Notes: generated by a model from the letters alone, not told the origin. DNA of 64,000 bases from JAXGXJ01 sp040772905 (GCA_040772905.1 JAXGXJ010000014.1:1-64000), one strand, 5' to 3'; positions 39,674 to 48,533 are shown, numbered from the stretch's first letter. Made by a program: numbers and translations.

Positions 39674-41308
39674 GTGCCCATACTCCGCCGGGGAGCTGCT
39701 TCCACCCCGGCGCGGCGGGCGTTCCGCCGGCTGCTCTCAGCCCTGGCGATAGTCTTGGCGTCCGCCGCGTTGGTGCTGACCGGCGCGCCGGGACAGCCGT
39801 CGCCGGCGCGCGCGGGTAGCTTCTCCGACGTCGGTCCCAGCATCCCCGCGTATGACGCCGTGGAATTCATGACCGGCGCGGGCGTGCTCTCGGGCTTCAA
39901 GGACGGCACCTTCAAACCGGGCAACACCCTCACCCGCGGCCAGGCCACCAAGGTGCTGGTGCTGTGGCAGAAGGTCGCGCTGGTGACCGCCACCAAGTCG
40001 TCGTTCCCGGATGTGGACGACGTCTATCGCAGCTACGTGGAGACGGCGTCGGCCAAGGGCTGGATCACCGGTTTCCCCGACGGTTATTTCCGCGCCTACT
40101 CCACCCTCAACCGGCAGCAGATGGCCATCATCATGGTGAGAGCCATGGGCTGGGAGGCCGACGCACAGAAGCTCTCCTCGTCCCGGGTGGCCGATATCCT
40201 GGCGCAGTTCTCCGACCGTGCCACCATCGCGGCTGTGGCCCGGCCCTATGTGGCTCTGGCTGTGGATAAGGGTCTGTTCGGAGGCTACGACGGCCGATTC
40301 AACCCCACCCAAGGCATCACCCGGGCGCAGTTCAGTCTGGTGGTCATGCGGGCCGAGTTGGCGCTGCGGGCCACCGTGCAGCAAGTGCGCTTCGCGTGCG
40401 ACTACACCGACAAGACCCGCGTGGTGGTGGACCTCTCCAAAGCCCCGGGCGCCGTCACGGCTGCCATCTCGTCCGACGGCATCCTGAGCGTCGATTTCAC
40501 CGAGGGCGCCATAGCGGGCACCCTCACCCAGGCCGTGGCCGCTTCCCCCGAGGTCACCTCGGTGACCGCGCGGCAGGGCGCCTACGACCCGCGCACGGTG
40601 AGGCTCAGCTTCGATCTGGGTCGCTATCAACGCTTCCGGGTCATGAGCCTGGCTCCCTCCGACGGCAGGGGATACCGCATCGTGGTGGATGTCTTCCGGC
40701 GGACGGACGGCCCCGATGGGGACGGCCCTCCGCTCATCTGCATAGACCCAGGCCACGGGGGCACCGCCACCGGCTGCATAGGCGTCTCGGGCACGCCCGA
40801 GAAGACGTTGAACCTCATCATCGCCACCTTCTTGAACGAGTACCTCAAGAAGGCCGGGTTCAGCACTATGATGACGCGCACCACCGATGTTGATATCGGT
40901 CTCAAGGAGCGGGCCCAGATGGCCAACGCGGCCAAGGCCAGCCTCTTCGTGAGCGTCCACAACAACGCCATCAACAACCCCGAGACCAACGGTACCGAGA
41001 CCTTCTACGAAGGCACCGACGCCAGCTACGATCCTCAGGGTCGGCTCCTGGCCGAAGCCATCCAGCGCAAGCTCATCGCTGCCCTGGGTTCGGTCAACCG
41101 TGGGGCCAAGACGTGGTACGGTAACACCCTCACCGTACTGGGCGAGTCGACAATGACCGGTGTCCTCACTGAGGTCGGGTTCATGACCAACGCCGCCGAA
41201 GAAGCCAAGCTCCTCACTCCCGCCTATCAGCAGAAGGCGGCCCAGGCCATCGCCGACGGCATCCAGGAGTACATGAGATGGACCACCACCGTCTTCACCA
41301 GCGAATAG
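39674..41308 (+). CDS. N-acetylmuramoyl-L-alanine amidase with SLH and AMIN-like domains
   Basis: About 544 residues from GTG 39674, 11 bases after the M23 gene. It has a signal peptide (LSALAIVLASAALVLTG...ARA) and three SLH modules (FSDVGPSIPAYDAVEFMTG; FPDVDDVYRSYVETASAKGW; a third ending QGITRAQF). An AMIN-like beta domain (VRFACDYTDKTRVVVDLSKA) follows, then an Amidase_3 catalytic domain with ICIDPGHGG, the Glu of EKTLNL, SVHNNA and LTEVGFMTNAAEE. It would cleave the peptide from the glycan strands of peptidoglycan while bound to the secondary polymer. It overlaps the next gene by 31 bases. Confidence 0.9.
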   Translation: MPILRRGAASTPARRAFRRLLSALAIVLASAALVLTGAPGQPSPARAGSFSDVGPSIPAYDAVEFMTGAGVLSGFKDGTFKPGNTLTRGQATKVLVLWQKVALVTATKSSFPDVDDVYRSYVETASAKGWITGFPDGYFRAYSTLNRQQMAIIMVRAMGWEADAQKLSSSRVADILAQFSDRATIAAVARPYVALAVDKGLFGGYDGRFNPTQGITRAQFSLVVMRAELALRATVQQVRFACDYTDKTRVVVDLSKAPGAVTAAISSDGILSVDFTEGAIAGTLTQAVAASPEVTSVTARQGAYDPRTVRLSFDLGRYQRFRVMSLAPSDGRGYRIVVDVFRRTDGPDGDGPPLICIDPGHGGTATGCIGVSGTPEKTLNLIIATFLNEYLKKAGFSTMMTRTTDVDIGLKERAQMANAAKASLFVSVHNNAINNPETNGTETFYEGTDASYDPQGRLLAEAIQRKLIAALGSVNRGAKTWYGNTLTVLGESTMTGVLTEVGFMTNAAEEAKLLTPAYQQKAAQAIADGIQEYMRWTTTVFTSE

Positions 41309-43242
41309 CGGGCTCCCGCTCCCGCATGGGCCTGTTGGTGCTGGCCTGCGTCCTGGCGGCACTCAGCGTGTTCGCCGGGTCCGCGGCGCTCGCTCCCAGC
41401 CCTGCCGCGGCTGCGGACGGCGACTTCGTCTTCACCGGCCGAGGATGGGGGCACGGCGTGGGCATGAGCCAGTGGGGTGCCTGGCAAGCGGCCAAGGAAG
41501 GCGTGAGTTTCGACAAGATCCTGGCCTTCTACTATCCCGGCACCACGCTGCAGCAGATGCCCGATCCCGATACCGTGGTGAAGGTGCGTCTCTCGGCGAA
41601 CCCGCCCGACAGTAGCGTCACCAGCTTCTGCCAGGTGGACCTCAAGCCGTCGGTCACCGCCGCCACGCTGGTCAAGAAGTCTACCGCCGGCGACGAGACC
41701 GAGGTCCTACCCGCCGACACCCTCATGAATGTGCTGAACGTCGACGGCAAGATCCAGGTGATCACCGCCGACGGGCCCCAGGGCCCCTTCGACTACATCG
41801 AACTGCGTCCCGAGCGCTCAACGGGCACCGCGTCCGACGGCCGCGTGGCCGTCCAGTTCAAGAGCACGCCCACCAGTAGTCCGTACGCCTATCGCGAGTA
41901 CTGGGGAACCATCCGCGTGCAGCCGGGCAGCACCGCCGGCACCCTGTGGGTCTACAACTTCGTGGCCGTGGACATGTACGTGCGCAATATCGGCGAGGTG
42001 GATTTCGACTGGGCCATGCCCACGCAGCCCGGCTACGCTCCGGAAGTGGTGAAGGCGCAAGCCGTCGCCGCCCGCACCTACGCGCTGGCCAAGAACGGCG
42101 CCACCCTCACCGACGGCTGGCAGGACCAGTACTACGCCGGCTACCGTCTGGAGGCGGCGGGCAAGTATCCCGCCCTGGCGCAGGCGGCCGAGCAGACGGC
42201 CGGACTCATCCTCACCTACCAGGGCAAGCCGGCCACCACCTACTTCTCCGCCCACTCCGGCGGCTACACCACCAACACGGCCTGGTCGGGCACCTATCCA
42301 CCCTACATCGTCTGCCAGCCCGACCCCTGGAGCCTCAAGGCGCCTCCCAGCAATGTGAGCTCGGCCGGACCGGGCTACAACTGGACCTACACCATCTCGC
42401 CGACCGACTTGTCGAAGAAGGTCAACAACGTCCTCACCGACGTCGACACCAAGAAGAAGTTCGACATCGGCCTCATCAGGCAGGTGGAGGTCACGGTCCG
42501 CGATACGGCCGACCCCACCAGCCACGCCCGCACGCTACGCTTGACCGGCGACAAAGGCGTCGCTCAGGTCTCGGCCACTTCGTTCAAGAGCCTGTTCGGA
42601 TCGAGCCAGATGCGGTCCACCCTCATCCTCTCCATCACCGGCGGCGAGCCGCTGGGGGTGGGTGAGTTCTTCGATGTGGGCCGCACGCACATGTATCACG
42701 ACCAGATCGCCCGCATGGTCACGGCCGGGCTCATGAACGGCTACGACGGCGGCCTGTTCAAGCCCGAGGGCTCCATCACCCGCTGGCAGTTCGCCAAGAT
42801 CGCGGTGAACCTGTACAACATCATGCATCCCGACGACCGCATCGAGGTGGTGGACGTCGACACCCGTCCCTTCGCCGATATCCCCGCCCGCCCCGGCGTG
42901 CTGTTGGACGAGTCCGACTGGGTGGCGGCGGCCAAGAAGGCGGGCCTGGTGACGGGCATGAACGGCAACAACTTCCAACCCTATGTGGTGATGCGCCGCG
43001 ACCACATGGCCGCCATGACCGTCCGCGCTCTGGGTTGGGAAGACGAGGCCGCAACGTTCTCCGCGACCGCGCCCGGCTTCAGCGATCTCTCCCGCAGCAG
43101 CGAATACTGGGCCGCGGCAGCCTACCTCAAGGCCCAGGGCATCATGCTGGGCTACGACGACGGCACCCTCCGCCCGGAGGAGCCCATCAAGCGCCAGCAC
43201 GTGGCCGTGGTCCTCTGCCGAGTGCTCGACGCCGCAGACTGA
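41278..43242 (+). CDS. SpoIID/LytB-domain protein with three SLH domains
   Basis: A 654-residue exported protein; ATG 41278 overlaps the amidase gene. After a signal peptide (LLVLACVLAALSVFAG...AAAAD) comes FVFTGRGWGHGVGMSQWGAW, the GHG motif of SpoIID-type glycan-strand enzymes, here at the N-terminal side. VKAQAVAARTYALAKNG and the block YFSAHSGGYT follow. This order is usual in actinobacterial SpoIID proteins, unlike the sporulation enzyme. Three SLH modules close the protein (ending in TLRPEEPIKRQHVAVVLCR). SpoIID is a lytic transglycosylase on denuded glycan, and with the amidase next door the pair would act sequentially. Confidence 0.88.
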   Translation: MDHHRLHQRIAGSRSRMGLLVLACVLAALSVFAGSAALAPSPAAAADGDFVFTGRGWGHGVGMSQWGAWQAAKEGVSFDKILAFYYPGTTLQQMPDPDTVVKVRLSANPPDSSVTSFCQVDLKPSVTAATLVKKSTAGDETEVLPADTLMNVLNVDGKIQVITADGPQGPFDYIELRPERSTGTASDGRVAVQFKSTPTSSPYAYREYWGTIRVQPGSTAGTLWVYNFVAVDMYVRNIGEVDFDWAMPTQPGYAPEVVKAQAVAARTYALAKNGATLTDGWQDQYYAGYRLEAAGKYPALAQAAEQTAGLILTYQGKPATTYFSAHSGGYTTNTAWSGTYPPYIVCQPDPWSLKAPPSNVSSAGPGYNWTYTISPTDLSKKVNNVLTDVDTKKKFDIGLIRQVEVTVRDTADPTSHARTLRLTGDKGVAQVSATSFKSLFGSSQMRSTLILSITGGEPLGVGEFFDVGRTHMYHDQIARMVTAGLMNGYDGGLFKPEGSITRWQFAKIAVNLYNIMHPDDRIEVVDVDTRPFADIPARPGVLLDESDWVAAAKKAGLVTGMNGNNFQPYVVMRRDHMAAMTVRALGWEDEAATFSATAPGFSDLSRSSEYWAAAAYLKAQGIMLGYDDGTLRPEEPIKRQHVAVVLCRVLDAAD

Positions 43243-43274
43243 AGGCCAGAATCGATCGGCTTCTGGATCGGTCC

Positions 43275-43511
43275 TCACGTCATGCGGCCTCGTAAGGCCT
43301 CACGCAGTTCCTGTCGCGTGCAGCCGACATCTCTAAGGATCTTCGAAAGCAGTCCCGGCCCGAGCGTCTCTCTGCTGTGCACGGGGATCACGGTCGTTCG
43401 CCCGTCGGGATGCTTGAGCAAGTGGTGGCTTCCTCGGACTCGCGCTACCTGAAAGCCCATGGCTTGGAGTGCCGACACAAGCTGCCGGCCGGTCAAACCG
43501 AAGGGGGACAC
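43275..43511 (-). CDS. hicA: Type II toxin HicA (mRNA interferase)
   Basis: A 78-residue HicA/YcfA-family toxin with a GTG start at 43511. Signature: GRQLVSALQAMGFQVARVRG then SHHLLKHPDGRTTVIPVH, with the catalytic histidine in GSHH and the ETLGPGLLSKILRDVG tail. It cleaves mRNA and is neutralised by HicB, encoded 7 bases upstream in the same transcript. Confidence 0.92.
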   Translation of the reverse strand: MSPFGLTGRQLVSALQAMGFQVARVRGSHHLLKHPDGRTTVIPVHSRETLGPGLLSKILRDVGCTRQELREALRGRMT

Positions 43512-43518
43512 GAGAGGT

Positions 43519-43764
43519 CTAGAGGTCTACTGTGACCCGCTGTATTCCGACGTACCGAAGACGCTGACCACCCGGATCAGGCTGTTCGTCACCCATGCAG
43601 ACCTCGATGGCCTCCTTCACCCGCTTCATGAGTACGTCGAGCGACCTGGCTTGCGTGTAGCAGCCCGGCAGGGACGGGACCGAAGCCACGAAGTAGCCCT
43701 CCTCGTCCTGTTCGATCACGATGTCGAATTCCTGCAGCACTGGCCCCGCAATCATGGCCGGCAT
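43519..43764 (-). CDS. hicB: Type II antitoxin HicB
   Basis: About 81 residues from ATG 43764 (ATG 43755 is also possible). The HicB partial RNase-H fold is clear: VLQEFDIVIEQDEEGYFVASVPSLPGCYTQA, then a helix VLMKRVKEAIEVCM and a short C-terminal strand. The frame stays open upstream to 43944, but that part has no similarity and is GC-rich antisense. The DNA-binding extension found in some HicB proteins is missing, so autoregulation may be weak. Confidence 0.85.
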   Translation of the reverse strand: MPAMIAGPVLQEFDIVIEQDEEGYFVASVPSLPGCYTQARSLDVLMKRVKEAIEVCMGDEQPDPGGQRLRYVGIQRVTVDL

Positions 43765-44169
43765 CCCTTCTATCCAGAAGTCTAACACCTTGTTTCGCGA
43801 GGGTAGTCGGTCCCACAGCGCCTGCCCCTCAGCCTTTGGTCGCAGCTTGGCCGAGAGGGCCGGAGCCGCCGCCTCCCCAGCAGCGCAGCGGCCGCACGAG
43901 CGCCAGCACGCCGCCGCACCGGCACGGCGGAGGCTCCGGGCCATCCGCCGCGCGGGCGCGTCGGCCAGCTATGAGGGGTGCTGAGACGATCCTTGGGAGG
44001 GGTGATCGTCTCTATGAGGGGGGCCTATGTCAGTGACGCGCCTCGTCTCATCCTGGGCCGTCAGCGGTCTCGGCTCCGCTGCCTGCCTGTGTCGTCCTTA
44101 CGTCGTCCACTCTACCCTCGGGGGCGTGAAGGGGTCGTAAAGCCGATTCTGGGCGGTATAATGCCCCCC
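43765..44169. other. Intergenic region between hicBA and the metalloprotease gene
   Basis: About 400 bases with no convincing gene. It contains a hairpin GAGACGATC (43983-43991) / GATCGTCTC (44004-44012) bracketed by 9-base direct repeats TATGAGGGG (43970-43978 and 44013-44021), and the promoter at 44157-44162. The rest is GC-rich without recognisable structure. Confidence 0.6.
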
Positions 44170-44172
44170 ATG
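44157..44172 (+). promoter_or_regulatory. Perfect -10 box 7 bases before an ATG (leaderless start)
   Basis: TATAAT at 44157-44162 is followed 7 bases later by ATG at 44170-44172. Transcription from this box would start at or near the A of the ATG. No ribosome-binding site is present. The -35 region (GTCGTA) is poor. Confidence 0.55.
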
Positions 44173-46326
44173 CCGGCCACCGGGAAAAGTCCAAGGCGGT
44201 GCACGCAGCGCGACGGGGGAAGTGCTTCCTTCGCGCATCTCACGATAGCGCCGGCCGCCAAGGAGAAGGTCGCCTGCCTCGCTGTGGTCGTGACGGCCGC
44301 GGTCATGGTCGCCATCGTCGCGGCGGCCCTCGTACTGGCCTCGGGGGCTTCCACCCAGGCTCAGGCCGCCTCGCTTCAGTCCACCGCTACCGCCCAGGCG
44401 GCTCCTGCCGCGCCCGAGGTGTCGGTCGCGCCTGGGGCGCCCGCTGCGCCCCTCGCCCCCGCCTCCGAGGGTCCCGCTATCGGTAGCGTCGAGGCCTTCT
44501 GGGTCATGGATTGGGGTACCAGCAGCTACAAACGCATCGATGCCGCGGTGCGATTTGTGGGTGAGCACACCGTCATCTACGTACACACCCGCGCGCTGGT
44601 GAGCGAATCGACGGTCACCACGCTGGGCACCGCCTTCGACACGGTGGTCTACCCGGCGGTGACGGAGGCCTACGGGCCGGAGCCCGACCCGGGCATAGAC
44701 GGCGATCCCCGTGTGGCTATCCTCATCTATGATTTCTACAACCAGGCCATCGAGGGTTCGTTCAACCCCCGTGACATCCAGCCGGACGGCAGCGAGGTCT
44801 CCAACCGGCGCGAGATGTTCTACCTGAACCAGCAGGCGGTCATCTACGAGCCGCAGAACGCCGGCGCCCTGGCCGCGCACGAGTTCGCCCACCTGGTGCT
44901 GCACTATCGCGACACGATGCTCGATCCGTCGCCGTACGCCGCGCCCGAGGTCGAATGGCTCACGGAGGGTTTCACCACCTACGCCGAGCACATCTCCGGA
45001 TACGACACGCGCGTGGGCAGCCAGTTGCGTGCCTTCACCAGCGAGCCCGATACCAGCCTCACCCGCTGGATGGGCTTCCGGGCGAACTACGGTGCCTCGT
45101 ATGCGTTCATGCGTTACCTGGGGGATCGGTTCGGGCCCGAGTTCATCCGCGCTCTGATAGAGGAGCCGCTGGACGGTGCGGCCGGGCTCAACGCGGCGCT
45201 GCGCACGTTCGACTCGTTCCAGAGCTTCCCGACCGTGTTCGACGACTGGGTGGTGGCCAACTTCTTGGACACTCGTCCTCCCGCGAACCCGCCCTATGTC
45301 TACAACGATCTCTCCGTCGCCGCGACGCCCGTGGCGCTCACCGGCCCGGCGCCCTTGCTGGGGACGAGCACGGTCAAGGACTACGCCGCTGCCTATCTCG
45401 ATTTTCCGGCCACGGCGCGCGAAGCCGCCTTCCAGGCCGTGGTCGACGGCACCGATGGCGCCCCGCTGCAGGCGGCGCTCATCTCGTGGGATAGCGATGG
45501 GCTCATGTATCCGCTGGTGCAGCGCTTCGACCTGGCCAACTCGGCGGCCGGGGACACGGTGACGTCTCCCAAGGGCTATGACCGGCACACCCTGGTCGTG
45601 TGGGCGCGGGGCACGGTGGGCTCAGCGGCCTCGTACGAGTTCCGCTACAGCGGCTGTGCCGACCCGCCCGCGGGGGTGCAGTTCCTCGACATGAGCGGCT
45701 CCGACCACTTCTACGAATACGCGGCGCTGCTTCTCAGCCTGGGCGTCATCAGCGGCAGGGAAGTGCCTGAGGGTTCCGGGTTGTGGTTCTTCGCCGGTAA
45801 GGAGAACGTCACTCGGGCACAGTTCGCCAAGATGGTCATGGAGGCCATCGGCCTGCACACCGCCGGGATCGAGGGCTTGGACGACCCCACCTTCAAAGAC
45901 GTGCGCCCGGTGTACAAGCAGGGTCAGCCTGAGGTCTATCCCTTCGACTACATAGAGGAGGCGGCGGCGCTGGGTATCGTCACCGGCTTCAGTGACGGCT
46001 ACTTCCGGCCCTACCGGGCCATCACGCGCACTCAGTTGGTGCTGATGATCGTGCGCGGGGCTGCGGCCGCCGGTGCGCCGCTGCCGCTCTACGAGGGCGA
46101 TGAACGGGTGTTCGTGGATGTCATCCCGTCCCATCCCCGCTATCGCGAGATCATGACGGCCTACAGCGCCGGCATCCTCAGCGGCAGCCTGGTCAACGGG
46201 CGTCTGTACTTCTATCCCGACTCGTCCGCCAGCCGGAATCACGTGGCCAAGATGACCGCCAACCTGGTGGGTCACATCGAGGGTTACGTGTCCCCCGAGC
46301 CGGGCGACACACTTCCTGAGCCGTAG
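44170..46326 (+). CDS. Secreted HExxH zinc metalloprotease with three SLH domains
   Basis: About 718 residues from ATG 44170. A long N-terminal region with one strong hydrophobic segment (VVVTAAVMVAIVAAALVLA) acts as signal or anchor, followed by an Ala/Pro linker. The catalytic domain contains ILIYDFYNQAIEG, the zinc motif HEFAHLVLHYRD (about residues 237-248) and the third-ligand region EWLTEGFTTYAEH, resembling M30/hyicolysin-like or M6-type secreted peptidases. A beta-rich domain follows, then three SLH modules (FLDMSGSDHFYEYAALLLSL; DVRPVYKQ...YIEEAAALG; DVIPSHPRYREIMTAYSAG). A surface-anchored protease; it may mature S-layer or extracellular proteins. Confidence 0.82.
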   Translation: MPATGKSPRRCTQRDGGSASFAHLTIAPAAKEKVACLAVVVTAAVMVAIVAAALVLASGASTQAQAASLQSTATAQAAPAAPEVSVAPGAPAAPLAPASEGPAIGSVEAFWVMDWGTSSYKRIDAAVRFVGEHTVIYVHTRALVSESTVTTLGTAFDTVVYPAVTEAYGPEPDPGIDGDPRVAILIYDFYNQAIEGSFNPRDIQPDGSEVSNRREMFYLNQQAVIYEPQNAGALAAHEFAHLVLHYRDTMLDPSPYAAPEVEWLTEGFTTYAEHISGYDTRVGSQLRAFTSEPDTSLTRWMGFRANYGASYAFMRYLGDRFGPEFIRALIEEPLDGAAGLNAALRTFDSFQSFPTVFDDWVVANFLDTRPPANPPYVYNDLSVAATPVALTGPAPLLGTSTVKDYAAAYLDFPATAREAAFQAVVDGTDGAPLQAALISWDSDGLMYPLVQRFDLANSAAGDTVTSPKGYDRHTLVVWARGTVGSAASYEFRYSGCADPPAGVQFLDMSGSDHFYEYAALLLSLGVISGREVPEGSGLWFFAGKENVTRAQFAKMVMEAIGLHTAGIEGLDDPTFKDVRPVYKQGQPEVYPFDYIEEAAALGIVTGFSDGYFRPYRAITRTQLVLMIVRGAAAAGAPLPLYEGDERVFVDVIPSHPRYREIMTAYSAGILSGSLVNGRLYFYPDSSASRNHVAKMTANLVGHIEGYVSPEPGDTLPEP

Positions 46327-46372
46327 ACGCAGACCGTCCTGGGGCCGTCCCGGGTCCGGCCCATCGTCTATC

Positions 46373-47161
46373 ATGGTAGATAACATGGCCAAATCTCGCC
46401 GTTCACACGCGCAGTCTCTCGGTCCTGGATCGTCGTCACAGACGGCCGCTCGCCCGGCCGTCGAGCCGGTGGCGATGTCCACCGGTGATGCCGTCTTGGC
46501 CGAGGGATGGATGGACGGCGCCGTGCACGGAGACGGCTCCGACGGCGGCGGCGGAGTGGAGTTCGCCGACCTCCTCCCCGACGTCCAGGTGCACGACCGC
46601 GATCGCCGTCGCGAGCGGCGCTTGGTGGAGGCGGCCTGCCGCGGAGAGTCGTCGGCGGTGGAGGCCCTCTACCGCAGCCACTACGACACCATATACCGCT
46701 ACGTGCTCCTCCGCCTGGGCTCGCCCAGTGCCGCCGAGGACGTCACCAGCCAGGTGTTCATGGGCATGCTGCGTGGTCTGGGGCGCTACACCGACGAAGG
46801 CAAACCCTTCCTGGCTTGGCTGTATGGCATCGCACAGAAGCAGATCGCCCTCTTCTATCGTGGCCAGCGTCGCGCACCGACCAACGTGGACCTCGACGCC
46901 GCCGCCGAACTCGCCGCCCAGACGGCCGGCCCGCAGGCGACGGCGGAGCAGCGCGAACTGCGTACCCACATGGCCCGCGCTCTGGGGCAGGTGCCCGAGG
47001 GGCAGCGTGAGGTGCTGATGCTCCGCTACATCCTCTCCATGTCGTTGGCCGAGACGGCCGCCATCGTGGGGCGAACCGAGGGCGCGGTCAAGCAATTGCA
47101 GCTGCGGGGGTTGGCGACGCTCAAGACCGTCTTGGGACGGGAGCACCCCGGCCTTCACTGA
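46373..47161 (+). CDS. ECF-type RNA polymerase sigma factor
   Basis: 262 residues. An acidic N-terminal extension of about 80 residues precedes region sigma2 (VEALYRSHYDTIYRYVLLRL; AEDVTSQVFMGMLRGL; FLAWLYGIAQKQIALFYRGQ) and region sigma4 (RALGQVPEGQREVLMLRYIL; SLAETAAIVGRTEGAVKQLQ). The extension is unusual for ECF factors, and internal ATGs (46385, 46475) are possible starts. The next gene encodes a membrane-tethered protein that is probably its anti-sigma. Lying amid S-layer genes, it may control envelope-protein expression. Confidence 0.88.
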   Translation: MVDNMAKSRRSHAQSLGPGSSSQTAARPAVEPVAMSTGDAVLAEGWMDGAVHGDGSDGGGGVEFADLLPDVQVHDRDRRRERRLVEAACRGESSAVEALYRSHYDTIYRYVLLRLGSPSAAEDVTSQVFMGMLRGLGRYTDEGKPFLAWLYGIAQKQIALFYRGQRRAPTNVDLDAAAELAAQTAGPQATAEQRELRTHMARALGQVPEGQREVLMLRYILSMSLAETAAIVGRTEGAVKQLQLRGLATLKTVLGREHPGLH

Positions 47162-47304
47162 CCCGGCCGCTCGCGCTCGCGCCGGTGCGCGATGCCCGCG
47201 CGTCATCTGACGGCGTCGTCCGCGCCGGCGTCGTCGGCTGTGCATGGCGCCCAAGATGTCGCGTAACTTCTCCGGCGCGTCGGCAATATAGCCACTGATG
47301 CACC

Positions 47305-48447
47305 ATGTCTAGAGGCATATTCGACAAGTGGCGAGCGGCATTCAAAGGGACGCGCGGTGAGCGCGAGCTTTCCGCTGTCGCAGCCACGGGCGCACCCGGC
47401 GGCTCTGTCGCCGATCTCGACGTGGTGAGCCAGCCCATCGATGCGTCTTTGCTCTTCGTCAGCCGCGAGCTGTCCGGCCTCACCTGGCTGTCTGTCTCGG
47501 CGGCCGCGAAGGAGCGCGGCTGGGCAGCGTTGCAGCGTGAGATGGAGCGGCACCCGGTGAAGGCTTCCGCCCAGGGTGCCCGCGGCACCAAAGGCGTGGC
47601 TGCTCCGGCGGTCAAAGGCGCCGGCGCCGGCAGCGGGGCGCGCACAGTCCGGCCGCGTAACCTGAAATGGGCCCTCGGCTCCGCGGTAGGGGTCGTGGCC
47701 ATCGTGGCGGCCGTACTGGGTAGTTATAGCGGCGGCCTTCTCCAGACCGGCGGCGACGGCGACGGTCCCGGTACGGTGGCCTCCGTGGTCACCTCCGACA
47801 CCACGGCGCCCGATACCACAGCGCCCGATACCACAGCGCCCGACACTGCTCCTTCTGTCACCACTCCCACCACCGTTCCCGCCACAGCCGGTGGCGTCGA
47901 CAGCAACGACGGCGTCCAGCCCACCGTGACCGCCGGTCCGGTCGTCACCGAAGGTCCCGTGACCACCGGCGGCACGCAGTCCACGGCGCCGGCCGGCACC
48001 ACCCCGAACACTCCCGCCACCACGAGCGGCTCCAGCGGCTCCGGTGGTTCCACCGGCACCGGTTCCACCACCACGCAGCCGCCACGGACGACCACTACTG
48101 GTCAGCAGCAGATGGCGGCGGCACAGCGCATCGGGTCCGCCCAGGCGGCGGTCGTATATCTGGCCGACTTGGTTCTCACCGGCAACACCTCCGGCGCCCG
48201 TGCGCTGGTGGCTCCTGAGGCCCAGAGCGCGCTGGCCTACATGATCGCCTCGCTCACCGACCCCAACGGTCACAAGATCCTCGGCGCCCAGACGCTCAGC
48301 GACGGCACCGTGCGCGTGAGCCTGCAGATCACCGACCGGGTCGTGAACAACGCCGGTGACTATGTGGAGAAGGACAGGGGCTTCGTCATCCGCGTGCGGG
48401 TCGACGGTGAAGATGCCGTGATCACCGCCATCAACGCGGGTTCGTGA
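47305..48447 (+). CDS. Single-pass membrane protein, putative anti-sigma factor
   Basis: 380 residues. A cytoplasmic N-terminal part of about 120 residues (SRELSGLTWLSVSAAAKERGW region) leads to one transmembrane helix (WALGSAVGVVAIVAAVLGSY). An extracytoplasmic Thr/Pro/Ser-rich linker with three copies of TTAPD follows, then a folded C-terminal domain of about 110 residues (AAVVYLADLVLTGNTSGARALV). Position directly behind the ECF gene and the topology are those of a membrane anti-sigma, but no zinc-binding ASD motif is seen. The outer domain could sense the cell wall. The function is inferred from context. Confidence 0.6.
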   Translation: MSRGIFDKWRAAFKGTRGERELSAVAATGAPGGSVADLDVVSQPIDASLLFVSRELSGLTWLSVSAAAKERGWAALQREMERHPVKASAQGARGTKGVAAPAVKGAGAGSGARTVRPRNLKWALGSAVGVVAIVAAVLGSYSGGLLQTGGDGDGPGTVASVVTSDTTAPDTTAPDTTAPDTAPSVTTPTTVPATAGGVDSNDGVQPTVTAGPVVTEGPVTTGGTQSTAPAGTTPNTPATTSGSSGSGGSTGTGSTTTQPPRTTTTGQQQMAAAQRIGSAQAAVVYLADLVLTGNTSGARALVAPEAQSALAYMIASLTDPNGHKILGAQTLSDGTVRVSLQITDRVVNNAGDYVEKDRGFVIRVRVDGEDAVITAINAGS

Positions 48448-48472
48448 GAAGGGTGATTCAGAACATGAAGGT

Positions 48473-48501
48473 TTGGTCCACCCATCATCGAACGTTATAC
48501 T
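48473..48501 (+). promoter_or_regulatory. Promoter of the S-layer protein gene
   Basis: TTGGTC (48473-48478), 17-base spacer, TATACT (48496-48501). The expected start near 48508 gives a leader of about 225 bases before the S-layer ATG. Confidence 0.6.
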
Positions 48502-48509
48502 GTTCATCT

Positions 48510-48533
48510 CGTGCAGCTGGCCTGCACGTTTTT
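48510..48533 (+). terminator. Terminator-like hairpin at the 5' end of the S-layer leader
   Basis: CGTGCAG (48510-48516), loop CTGGC, CTGCACG (48522-48528), TTTTT (48529-48533). It is a textbook intrinsic terminator for the upstream gene. If transcription starts at 48508 it becomes a 5'-terminal stem-loop of the S-layer mRNA, which could stabilise it. Confidence 0.6.

Noticed and set aside
39737..41362. 541-codon minus-strand open frame
   Set aside because: Exact antisense of the SLH amidase gene; explained by GC3 bias.
43765..43944. N-terminal extension of HicB
   Set aside because: The open frame is GC-rich, lacks family similarity, and the ATG at 43764 gives a normal-sized HicB.
46327..46400. 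Leaderless start for the sigma-factor gene from TATCAT (46369-46374)
   Set aside because: The box overlaps the first ATG and the spacing to the second ATG is too long for a clear leaderless start.
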